The notes under the pieces are model-generated. The model had not been told where the DNA came from. It saw only the letters and a list, made by a program, of their open reading frames with translations, and did not search any database. A stretch of DNA of 47,738 bases from Candidatus Aminicenantota bacterium (GTDB lineage: Bacteria; Acidobacteriota; Aminicenantia; Aminicenantales; UBA4085), in assembly GCA_026393895.1 (NCBI GenBank), contig JAPKZG010000034.1, positions 1 through 47,738 on the forward strand, written 5' to 3'. Positions 39,332-46,177 of the stretch are shown here, piece after piece. The translations under genes were made by a program, and so were the position numbers. Positions within the stretch are counted from its first letter, which is position 1; each line of letters starts with the position of its first letter.

Positions 39332-41011
39332 ATGATGAAGTTAGTGGAATGCGTCCCGAATTTCAGTGAGGGACGGGACAAGACGAAAATCTCGGCCATC
39401 ACCCGCGAGATCGAAACGGTTCCCGGAATCAAGCTCCTCGACGTGGACCCCGGCGAGTCGACCAACCGGACCGTCGTAACGTTCATCGGAACGCCGGAGG
39501 CGGCCGCCGAGGCGGCCTTCCGCGCGATCCGGAAGGCCGCCGAAGTCATCGACATGCGCCTCCATAAGGGCGCGCACAGCCGCATCGGCGCAACCGACGT
39601 CTGTCCGTTCGTCCCCCTGTCCGGGGTGACGATGGAGGAATGCGTCGCCCTGGCCCGAGAACTCGGCGCCCGGGTGGCCGCGGAACTCGGCCTCCCCGTC
39701 TATTTTTATGAGGAAGCGGCCACGCGGCCCGAGCGGCGCAACCTGGCCGCCGTCCGACAGGGCGAATACGAGGGCTTGGCGGAAAAGCTCAAGGACCCGG
39801 CCTGGGCGCCCGATTGCGGCGAAGCCGTTTTCCTTCCGTCTACCGGTGCGACGATCATCGGCGCGCGGGAGTTTTTGATCGCTTACAACGTCAACCTCAA
39901 CACGCGTGACCGGAAACTGGCCTCCGAGATCGCCTTGAACATCCGGGAAAGCGGCCGGGTGAAGCGCGATAAAAAGGGCGAAATCATCCGGGACGCAAGC
40001 GGGGTTTCGGTCAAGGTCCCCGGGCGTTTTTCCCATATCAAGGCCGTGGGGTGGTACATCGAGGATTACCAACGGGCTCAAATTTCGATCAATTTCACCA
40101 ATTACAAGGTTACGCCGGTTCACGTCGTTTTTGACGATGTCCGGGCTCAGGCGGCGGCGATGGGGCTCCGGGTCACCGGAAGCGAATTGGTCGGCTTGAT
40201 TCCTAAAGAAGCGCTACTTCAGGCCGGCCGGTATTATCTCGAACGCCAGGGAAAAAGCTCCGGCGTTCCGGAAGCGGAGCTCCTCCGGGTTGCCGTCCTC
40301 TCCCTCGGGTTGAGCGACGTCGTTCCGTTCGATCCGGCGAAAAAAATCATCGAATATCAGGTCACCGAAGGGGACGTCCGATTGGTCAGAATGGATCTGC
40401 GGGCGTTCGCCGACGAGTTGTCGATGGAGTCCCCCGCCCCCGGTGGAGGAAGCGTGGCCGCTTACTGCGGCGCCCTTTCGGCCGGACTCTCGTCCATGGT
40501 CGCCAACCTGACGGTCGGTAAAAAAGGGTATGAAAAATCCTGGAGTGAAATGAACCGCCTGGCGACGTCGGCCCAAACCCTGAAAGACGCTTTTCTCCGG
40601 TATGTCGATCTGGACACGGCCGCCTTCAACAAGGTCATGGACGCCCACCGTCTCCCCAAAGCGACGGAAGACCAGGCCCGCCTCCAGGAAATCGCTTTGG
40701 AAGAAGCGACGCGGGAGGCCACCCGGATTCCCTTTGAAGTCCTGAAGAACTGCCTCGCCCTCCTGGAATTGGCCGAAACGGCGGCGAAAAAAGGCAACCG
40801 CAACTCCCTGAGCGACGCAGGCATGGCCGCCTTGGCCGCCCAGGCGGCGGCTTGCGGCGCCTCCTATAACGTTCGCATCAATTTGCCCGGCTTGAAGGAC
40901 GAGACTTATAAAAAATCCATGGCCGCCGAAGCCATGGATTTGCAGCGACAGGTCCGACGTCTCGCCGAGGCCGTCCACAAAAAAATTGAAAAAGAACTTG
41001 AACAGATGTAA
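39332..41011 (+). CDS. ftcD: Fused glutamate formimidoyltransferase / formiminotetrahydrofolate cyclodeaminase
   Basis: A 559-aa bifunctional enzyme that moves the formimino group from formiminoglutamate (histidine breakdown) to THF and then releases ammonia to give methenyl-THF. The transferase half starts KLVECVPNFSEGRD and has the catalytic His82 in LHKGAHSRIGATDVCPF. The cyclodeaminase half starts near residue 360 with LRAFADELSMESPAPGGGSV and includes TDQ-like and NRNSLSDAGMAALAA blocks. The vertebrate enzyme has the same order and a similar length of 541 aa. GGAGAGA precedes ATG 39332. No hutH, hutU or hutI is present. It implies that histidine is used as a source of one-carbon units, consistent with the peptidases around it. 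Confidence 0.93.
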   Translation: MMKLVECVPNFSEGRDKTKISAITREIETVPGIKLLDVDPGESTNRTVVTFIGTPEAAAEAAFRAIRKAAEVIDMRLHKGAHSRIGATDVCPFVPLSGVTMEECVALARELGARVAAELGLPVYFYEEAATRPERRNLAAVRQGEYEGLAEKLKDPAWAPDCGEAVFLPSTGATIIGAREFLIAYNVNLNTRDRKLASEIALNIRESGRVKRDKKGEIIRDASGVSVKVPGRFSHIKAVGWYIEDYQRAQISINFTNYKVTPVHVVFDDVRAQAAAMGLRVTGSELVGLIPKEALLQAGRYYLERQGKSSGVPEAELLRVAVLSLGLSDVVPFDPAKKIIEYQVTEGDVRLVRMDLRAFADELSMESPAPGGGSVAAYCGALSAGLSSMVANLTVGKKGYEKSWSEMNRLATSAQTLKDAFLRYVDLDTAAFNKVMDAHRLPKATEDQARLQEIALEEATREATRIPFEVLKNCLALLELAETAAKKGNRNSLSDAGMAALAAQAAACGASYNVRINLPGLKDETYKKSMAAEAMDLQRQVRRLAEAVHKKIEKELEQM

Positions 41012-41022
41012 ATTGGAAAGCG

Positions 41023-41757
41023 ATGAGGCCAAAAATTACCCTTTATACCACGGGGTTGAAGAAAAGGCTTTGGGCGGTCATCATCCTGGTCGGTGCCTAC
41101 CTCGTGTTCATCGCTCTCGGGGACCTCATTCCCCAATACTGGAATTGGATCGGATTCCGGGCGTTTGAACGCTCGATTCTAACCCTGGGATTCGTGGTCA
41201 TCCTGGTGATCTGCCTGAGCGGCCTGGCTCTCAGCGACAAGCTCTCGACTCTGGCGATCCGGGACGGGTTGACCGGATTTTATAACGCCGTTTACGTGAA
41301 GGCGCGTCTGCAGGAAGAAATCGACCGGTCCGTCCGCTATCGATATCCCTTAAGCCTGCTCGTGATCGATCCGGACGATTTTAAAACCCTGAACGATAAA
41401 TTCGGCCAGGTCGCCGGCGATCAACTCCTCAAATCGTTCGCCACGATGCTCGGTGAGATCGTCCGCGCCTCGGACATCGTCGGACGGATCGGCGGCGATA
41501 ATTTCCTGGTGATCCTGCCCCAGACCGCCGTCCTGGACGCGGCCGCGGTCGCCGAACGGATCCGCAAGGAAACCGCGTTATCCGACTTTCAACTGCTGAC
41601 CCACCGGGAAAAGGTTTACCATTTCACGATTTCCATCGGAGTTTACGGATCTCCACTCCAGAAGCAGACGGCCGACGAGGTGATGGGCCTGGCCGACGCC
41701 GCTCTTTATCGGGCCAAGAAAGAGGGCAAGAACCGAGTCGTTGTCTTTATCAAGTGA
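41023..41757 (+). CDS. Membrane-anchored GGDEF-domain protein (GGDNF variant)
   Basis: A 244-aa protein with two transmembrane segments (about 18-36 and 52-70), a short linker with the DGLTGFYNAVY entry motif, and a GGDEF domain. The signature reads GGDNF (157-161): the fourth position, normally Glu and a metal ligand/catalytic residue, is Asn. The inhibitory site RxxD is intact (RASD, 148-151), five residues before the signature. It may thus bind cyclic di-GMP or GTP without making it, though this cannot be proven from sequence. GGAAAG precedes ATG 41023; FTCD ends 11 bases upstream. The last 51 coding bases are duplicated downstream. Confidence 0.85.
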   Translation: MRPKITLYTTGLKKRLWAVIILVGAYLVFIALGDLIPQYWNWIGFRAFERSILTLGFVVILVICLSGLALSDKLSTLAIRDGLTGFYNAVYVKARLQEEIDRSVRYRYPLSLLVIDPDDFKTLNDKFGQVAGDQLLKSFATMLGEIVRASDIVGRIGGDNFLVILPQTAVLDAAAVAERIRKETALSDFQLLTHREKVYHFTISIGVYGSPLQKQTADEVMGLADAALYRAKKEGKNRVVVFIK

Positions 41758-41791
41758 CCCGGTGATCAATGCGTCGCCCGAGCGGCGACGA
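41707..41791 (+). repeat. 85-bp direct repeat, copy 1 (end of GGDEF gene)
   Basis: Begins TATCGGGCCAAGAAAGAGGG inside the GGDEF gene, runs through its stop and 34 bases beyond, and ends in GCGGCGACGA. Contains a perfect hairpin CGTCGCC-CGAGC-GGCGACG (41772-41790). Copy 2 differs by one extra G and one A-to-G change. Confidence 0.85.
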
Positions 41792-41852
41792 CACAAATGG
41801 TTACGATATGCCCTTCGAGCTATCGTGAATCATTTGGCCGACGGGCCCTCCG

Positions 41853-41938
41853 TATCGGGGCCAAGAAAGAGGGCAAGAACCGGGTCGTTGTCTTTATCAA
41901 GTGACCCGGTGATCAATGCGTCGCCCGAGCGGCGACGA
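41853..41938 (+). repeat. 86-bp direct repeat, copy 2 (intergenic)
   Basis: A near-identical copy 146 bases after the first, lying in the 207-base gap between the convergent GGDEF and znuB genes. The preceding bases (TTGGCCGACG) also resemble the GGDEF gene just before copy 1, so the older duplication may be longer and partly decayed. It repeats the GGDEF stop region and the hairpin (41919-41937). No T run follows on either strand, so the hairpin is not a standard intrinsic terminator. Confidence 0.82.
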
Positions 41939-41964
41939 AAGCCGGGAGTTTCGAGGCCATCATC

Positions 41965-42762
41965 CTATTTTCTCCTTACGATAAATAAAATTCCAAAAAT
42001 CAGAAAGGCGACGAGAACGATCGTCCCCGAGGCCGGCCAATCCAGAACATATGCGGCGCCCAGGCCGAGGATGACCGACAGGGCGGCGACTATCCCGGCG
42101 CCGATGACCGCCGCTTTGAAACGGGAAGCGGTCTGCAACCCCGCCGCCGCCGGTATCACCAACAGCGCGGCGACCAGGAGGATGCCGACGATCTTCATAC
42201 CCAGGACGATAGTCAAAGCGGTCAGGACGGTGATCAACGCGTCCAGCCGGCGGACGGGGACGCCCGCGGCCAGGGCGGCGTCACGGTCGAACGTCATATA
42301 CATGAACCGATGATAGAAAATCAGCGTAACGGCCAGAACCGCGGCGGCCAAAACGACGGATAGAACGACCTCGGCGGGCTCGATGGCCAGGATGTCGCCG
42401 AAGAGGTAACCGAGCAAGGCGGCGTTAAACCGCCCGGAGACAGAGGCCAGAATGACCCCAAGGGCCAACCCGAGACTGCTCAGGATGGCGATGGCCGTGT
42501 CGCCGTAGATACCCGCCGCTTCCTTGAGCTTCATGATTCCCAGAGCGGCCGCGACGGACACGACGAGAGCGACGGCCGTCGGCCATTGGCCGAGGAGCAG
42601 ACCGAGGGCGATCCCGGCGAAAGCGACATGGGAAAGCCCGTGCCCGATCATCGCATCTTTCCGCAACAGGAGAAACACGCCCAGCACGGCGCAGGCCAGG
42701 GCGATGCACAATCCCGCCCCCAGGGCCCGTTGTAAAAACGCGTATTGAAAGAAGGCGTGCAT
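41965..42762 (-). CDS. znuB: Zinc ABC transporter permease
   Basis: A 265-aa ABC-3 family permease with about eight membrane segments. Visible marks include RALGAGLCIALACAVLGVFL, KDAMIGHGLSHVAFAGIALG, the cytoplasmic-loop FDRDAALAAGVPVRRLD used to contact the ATPase, and VGILLVAALLVIPAAAG. It is the last gene of the znuA-znuC-znuB operon and starts 16 bases after the znuC stop. Metal specificity follows from the binding protein, which looks like a zinc type. It is convergent with the GGDEF gene. Confidence 0.88.
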   Translation of the reverse strand: MHAFFQYAFLQRALGAGLCIALACAVLGVFLLLRKDAMIGHGLSHVAFAGIALGLLLGQWPTAVALVVSVAAALGIMKLKEAAGIYGDTAIAILSSLGLALGVILASVSGRFNAALLGYLFGDILAIEPAEVVLSVVLAAAVLAVTLIFYHRFMYMTFDRDAALAAGVPVRRLDALITVLTALTIVLGMKIVGILLVAALLVIPAAAGLQTASRFKAAVIGAGIVAALSVILGLGAAYVLDWPASGTIVLVAFLIFGILFIVRRK

Positions 42763-42778
42763 GGCGCGATGATCGTTT

Positions 42779-43540
42779 TTAATGATGGTGCGAGACGAGA
42801 TGATGGCCCCCGGCCAACATGTCCTTCAAGGCTCCCGAGGAGCAGAAATGATCGTGCGTTCCATGATAAATCAACCTTTGATTGAGGCACGCGACCTTGG
42901 TGATGTGTTTGTTGACGATGCCGATGTCGTGAGTCACCAGAACGATCGTGATCCCCTCGGTCGTATGGAGAGACGCCAGGAGGTCATAGAACCGGTCCTG
43001 CGTTTCCGCGTCGACCCCCGTCGTCGGTTCATCTAAAAACAGGAGTCGCGGTTTTTGAACGATGGCCCGGGCGATGAAGACGCGCTGCTGCTGGCCTCCT
43101 GACAACCGACCGATCCGCCGGTCCTTGAAATCCGCCATATCGACGATCTCCAAGGCGTGGAGAATCGCCGCTTCTTCCTCCGCCCGGGCGATCCGGCGCC
43201 GGCTGGACCGGACGGCCATGGCGACCACCTCCCGGACCGACGCCGGGAATATGGGATCGAAATGAGTCGCCTGTTGGGGAACATATCCGATCATCCCGCG
43301 TTCGGCGAATTCTTCGATGGGCCGGCCCAGAATAGTTACACGCCCGCGGTCGGGTCGGGTGAGGCCCAGGATGATCCGGAGGAGCGTCGTTTTTCCCGAG
43401 CCGTTGGGCCCGAGAATCGCCAGGAAATCGCCCCCCGAAATCGTCAGGGAAACGTCGGAAAGGACGGGAATACCGCCATAAGAGAAAGAAACTCCCTCGA
43501 CACGGATCAATTCTCCCGTTTCAGTTCCCGGCGAAGCCAT
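42779..43540 (-). CDS. znuC: Zinc ABC transporter ATP-binding protein
   Basis: A 253-aa ABC ATPase. Walker A is GPNGSGKTT, the Q-loop lies in GYVPQQATHFDPIFPASVRE, the signature is LSGGQQQR, Walker B is LLFLDEPTTGVD, and the H-loop is LVTHD. VREVVAMA and the C-terminal HHLVSHHH tail are typical of the ZnuC/MntB group. ATG 43540 lies inside the end of znuA with a 20-base overlap, indicating translational coupling. It energises uptake through ZnuB at the inner membrane. Confidence 0.9.
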   Translation of the reverse strand: MASPGTETGELIRVEGVSFSYGGIPVLSDVSLTISGGDFLAILGPNGSGKTTLLRIILGLTRPDRGRVTILGRPIEEFAERGMIGYVPQQATHFDPIFPASVREVVAMAVRSSRRRIARAEEEAAILHALEIVDMADFKDRRIGRLSGGQQQRVFIARAIVQKPRLLFLDEPTTGVDAETQDRFYDLLASLHTTEGITIVLVTHDIGIVNKHITKVACLNQRLIYHGTHDHFCSSGALKDMLAGGHHLVSHHH

Positions 43541-44477
43541 GTTTTAAATTCTCCAGGTTTTCTTCCATCAGGCGGAAAAAAGTCACGCCCCGGGCCGTCT
43601 GCTCCGGATTGAGATTGTGGCCGGGGAAGAGAATCCGGACGTCGGCCCCGATTTCAGCGGCGATCAGCCGGGCCATCTTGTCGCCCGCGGCCGGTTCATA
43701 AAATACGGTTTTCACCCCGCTGGCCTTCGCCCGGGAGATGATCTCCACCATTTCCCTGGGCGTCGGTGCGGCGTCGGGACTCAATCCGTAGACAGCGACC
43801 TGTTTGATCCCGTAACGCCGGGCCAGGTAGGCGAAGGCCGCGTGGCCGGCGACGAAAAATTCCTTTCCGCGAAATTTTTCGAGGTCGGCGCGGAAAGACG
43901 CATCCAAGGCCCGCAGGCGCTCTTTCAAGACGTCCGCGTTGCGGGAAAACAACCCGGCCCCGTCGGGGGCTATTCGCGAAAGCGCGCAGGCAAGGGCGTC
44001 CACGATTGCCTCGTCCTGGCCGAAATCCAACCAGACGTGGGGATCGAATCCTTCGTGGCCGTGGGAGCGGCCGGCCGCGGAGGTGTGTTCGTCCCCGTTC
44101 GTGGCGATCAAGTCCAGGCCGAGGGCGGCTTCCAACCTCGATGTTTTTTTAACGGCCATCCCTTTGATCAGCGAGTCCAGCCAGGGCTCCAGTCCCAGGC
44201 CGATGGAAACCAGGAGGTCGGCCGCTTCGAGCTTGCGGATATCACTGATCCGGGGTTGCCACGTATGGACGTCGATTCCGGGAGGCAGAAGCAAAACGAT
44301 CTCACCACGGTCGCCGATGATTTCCCGGGCAAACTCGGCCAGGGGAAACACGGTCGCCACGACTTTGATCTTGTCTCCGGCCGCTCGGGTAGGCGACGGC
44401 GACGAAGCGGAGGCGTTTACGGGAAAAAACGAGAAGGAAACAATAAGAAGGAACGATGAAAACCTAAGGCGATTCAT
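43521..44477 (-). CDS. znuA: Zinc ABC transporter substrate-binding protein
   Basis: A 318-aa cluster A-I periplasmic binding protein with a classic signal peptide (RFSSFLLIVSFSFFPVNASA). Likely metal ligands are H71 (GIDVHTWQP), H147 (FDPHVWLD), H212 (VAGHAAFAY) and E261 (VFYEPAAGD); three His plus an acidic residue is the zinc pattern rather than the manganese one. A short His-containing loop (DEHTSAAGRSHGHEG) is where ZnuA proteins carry their His-rich stretch. ATG 44477 is preferred over ATG 44486 because the consensus promoter would start transcription near 44483. It heads the znuA-znuC-znuB operon. Confidence 0.9.
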   Translation of the reverse strand: MNRLRFSSFLLIVSFSFFPVNASASSPSPTRAAGDKIKVVATVFPLAEFAREIIGDRGEIVLLLPPGIDVHTWQPRISDIRKLEAADLLVSIGLGLEPWLDSLIKGMAVKKTSRLEAALGLDLIATNGDEHTSAAGRSHGHEGFDPHVWLDFGQDEAIVDALACALSRIAPDGAGLFSRNADVLKERLRALDASFRADLEKFRGKEFFVAGHAAFAYLARRYGIKQVAVYGLSPDAAPTPREMVEIISRAKASGVKTVFYEPAAGDKMARLIAAEIGADVRILFPGHNLNPEQTARGVTFFRLMEENLENLKHGFAGN

Positions 44478-44489
44478 GGAAGCCATCAA

Positions 44490-44518
44490 ATTTTATGGGG
44501 CCCTCCGGGAAATGTCAA
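44490..44518 (-). promoter_or_regulatory. Near-consensus promoter of the znu operon
   Basis: On the minus strand TTGACA (44518-44513), exactly 17 bases, TAAAAT (44495-44490). The start site near 44483 gives a leader of only about five bases before ATG 44477. Confidence 0.7.
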
Positions 44519-44527
44519 ACATTTGAC
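44514..44527. promoter_or_regulatory. Inverted repeat over the znu -35, candidate operator
   Basis: GTCAAA-CA-TTTGAC is a perfect inverted repeat with six-base arms that covers the znuA -35. It lies between the divergent znuA and pepD promoters. A repressor such as Zur bound here could block znu transcription; it does not resemble the classical E. coli or Bacillus Zur box closely. Confidence 0.4.
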
Positions 44528-44538
44528 TGACGCCTTGT

Positions 44539-44567
44539 TTGCCAAGCTTCCCGGGTTATGGCATAAT
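44539..44567 (+). promoter_or_regulatory. Sigma70-like promoter of pepD
   Basis: TTGCCA (44539-44544), 17 bases, CATAAT (44562-44567), each five of six to consensus. It gives a leader of about 20 bases carrying GGAGG before ATG 44594, the standard arrangement in contrast to the leaderless class. Confidence 0.6.
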
Positions 44568-44593
44568 ACACAGACTTGAAATGGAGGTCCTCA

Positions 44594-46051
44594 ATGTCCG
44601 ATATTTTATCCGGGCTTAAGCCCCAACCCCTTTGGAAACACTTCGAGGAAATCTGCCGTATCCCCCACGGCTCCGGCCATGAAAAAGCCCTGGCCGATTA
44701 TGTCCTTGCTTGGGCCAAGGCCTTGAAATTCCCCGCGAAAAAAGACGCGTCGGGAAACGTCATCATCAGCAAGCCGGCCTCCCCCGGGAAGGAATCATCT
44801 CCCGGAGTCATCCTTCAAGGCCATCTCGACATGGTCTGGGAGAAGAATTCCGACGTCGTTCATGACTTTTTAAAGGATCCGATTAAGCCCGTCATCCGGG
44901 ACGGCTGGGTTTGCGCCTCGGGCACGACCCTTGGGGCCGATAACGGCATCGGAGTGGCCGCGGCCATGGAGATTTTTGAAGACTCCGCGCTCGTCCACGG
45001 CCCGCTCGAAGGCCTGTTTACCAGCGAAGAGGAAACCGGTCTGACCGGGGCCCGGGGGATTTCTCTCTCGGCCTTGAAGGGCAAATACCTCCTCAACCTC
45101 GACAGCGAGGAAGAAGGGGCGTTTACAATCGGATGCGCCGGAGGAGCCGACTCAGACTTCACCCTTCCCCTTGCTCGGAAAGCCGTCAAGACCAAGACCG
45201 CCTTCCGATTGATGGTCAGCGGGCTGCGCGGCGGCCATTCCGGCATTAATATCCACGAAGGACGGGCCAACGCCATCAAGATCCTGGCCCGGATCCTCGG
45301 GCAAGCCCAGACCAAATTCACCTTCGCCCTTTACCGGATGGAAGGTGGAAACAAGCACAACGCCATCCCGCGCGAAGCGTGGGCCGAACTTTACGTCGAA
45401 CCGGCGAAAATCAAGGCGTTTTCCTCCTTCCTTCAGGCCGCCGGCGATCAAATCAAGGCCGAATACCATGTCGTCGAACCGGGAATGAAACTCGCGTTCG
45501 ACCCGGTCGAACCGGACCCAAAGGACGTCCCCCTGACGCCGAAAAGCCAGAAATCTCTCCTTGATTTTCTGGCATGTTGCCCTCACGGTGTCATTTCGAT
45601 GAACGCCGAGATCCCGGGCCTTGTCGAAACATCCATTAATCTGGCCGTTCTTCGGACCACCAAGGACAAAGCCAAGATCCTCTGCTCCGGCCGGAGTTCC
45701 GTCGGTTCGGCCCTGGAAGCCCTCCAAAACGTCCTGAAATCGCTGGCGGACATCTGCGGCGCCAAAGTAAAGCAGCCGATGGGATATCCCGGCTGGACGC
45801 CCAACCTCCAATCTCCTCTTCTGCAGAAAATGAAAGCCGTTCACCTCGCCGTGACCGGCAAAGAAGCTGGAGTCCTAGCCATCCACGCCGGCCTCGAATG
45901 CGGCCTGATCGGGAAAAAATATCCGGAAATAGACATGATTTCCCTTGGGCCGACGCTCCAGTATCCTCATTCGCCGGACGAACGGGTCGAGATCGCCTCG
46001 GTCGAAAAATTCTGGAAACTACTCGTCGCTTCCCTCGAAGCGCTCGCCTGA
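44594..46051 (+). CDS. pepD: Aminoacyl-histidine dipeptidase (PepD, M20C)
   Basis: A 485-aa cytoplasmic metallopeptidase that cleaves Xaa-His and other dipeptides. LKPQPLWKHFEEICRIPHGSG is the N-terminal PepD signature. Metal-site blocks are LQGHLDMVWEK, TTLGADNGIGVAAAM (bridging Asp), TSEEETGLTGA (general base and ligand Glu), NLDSEEEGAF and a late HAGLECGLIG. The lid domain includes SGLRGGHSGINIHEGRANAI. All expected residues are present. ATG 44594 follows GGAGG; an upstream ATG at 44576 is discarded because it precedes that site. Together with FTCD it could feed histidine-containing peptides into catabolism. A strong terminator follows. Confidence 0.92.
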   Translation: MSDILSGLKPQPLWKHFEEICRIPHGSGHEKALADYVLAWAKALKFPAKKDASGNVIISKPASPGKESSPGVILQGHLDMVWEKNSDVVHDFLKDPIKPVIRDGWVCASGTTLGADNGIGVAAAMEIFEDSALVHGPLEGLFTSEEETGLTGARGISLSALKGKYLLNLDSEEEGAFTIGCAGGADSDFTLPLARKAVKTKTAFRLMVSGLRGGHSGINIHEGRANAIKILARILGQAQTKFTFALYRMEGGNKHNAIPREAWAELYVEPAKIKAFSSFLQAAGDQIKAEYHVVEPGMKLAFDPVEPDPKDVPLTPKSQKSLLDFLACCPHGVISMNAEIPGLVETSINLAVLRTTKDKAKILCSGRSSVGSALEALQNVLKSLADICGAKVKQPMGYPGWTPNLQSPLLQKMKAVHLAVTGKEAGVLAIHAGLECGLIGKKYPEIDMISLGPTLQYPHSPDERVEIASVEKFWKLLVASLEALA

Positions 46052-46074
46052 CGCCGGGATTCGTCCTCCCCGCT

Positions 46075-46107
46075 CCGTCCCCTTCCGGGGGGACGGGGCT
46101 TTTTTTT
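46075..46107 (+). terminator. Rho-independent terminator after pepD
   Basis: CCGTCCCC (46075-46082), loop TTCCGG, GGGGACGG (46089-46096), then GGC and eight T (46100-46107). Placed 24 bases after the pepD stop. Confidence 0.88.
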
Positions 46108-46120
46108 GGACAACGTCTCC

Positions 46121-46149
46121 TTGAAGTTTGGCCGAGATTCCGTTAGCAT
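46121..46149 (+). promoter_or_regulatory. Promoter of the alpha-2-macroglobulin-like gene
   Basis: TTGAAG (46121-46126), 17 bases, TAGCAT (46144-46149), four of six matches each. The leader of about 22 bases carries GGTGGAGG seven bases before ATG 46178. Confidence 0.45.
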
Positions 46150-46177
46150 GAAAACATTTCAAGGTGGAGGAATCGCC

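Noticed and set aside
41758-41964. Short open frame running through the repeat region
   Set aside because: It is created by the duplicated GGDEF tail read in the wrong frame and by antisense znuB; no start signal.
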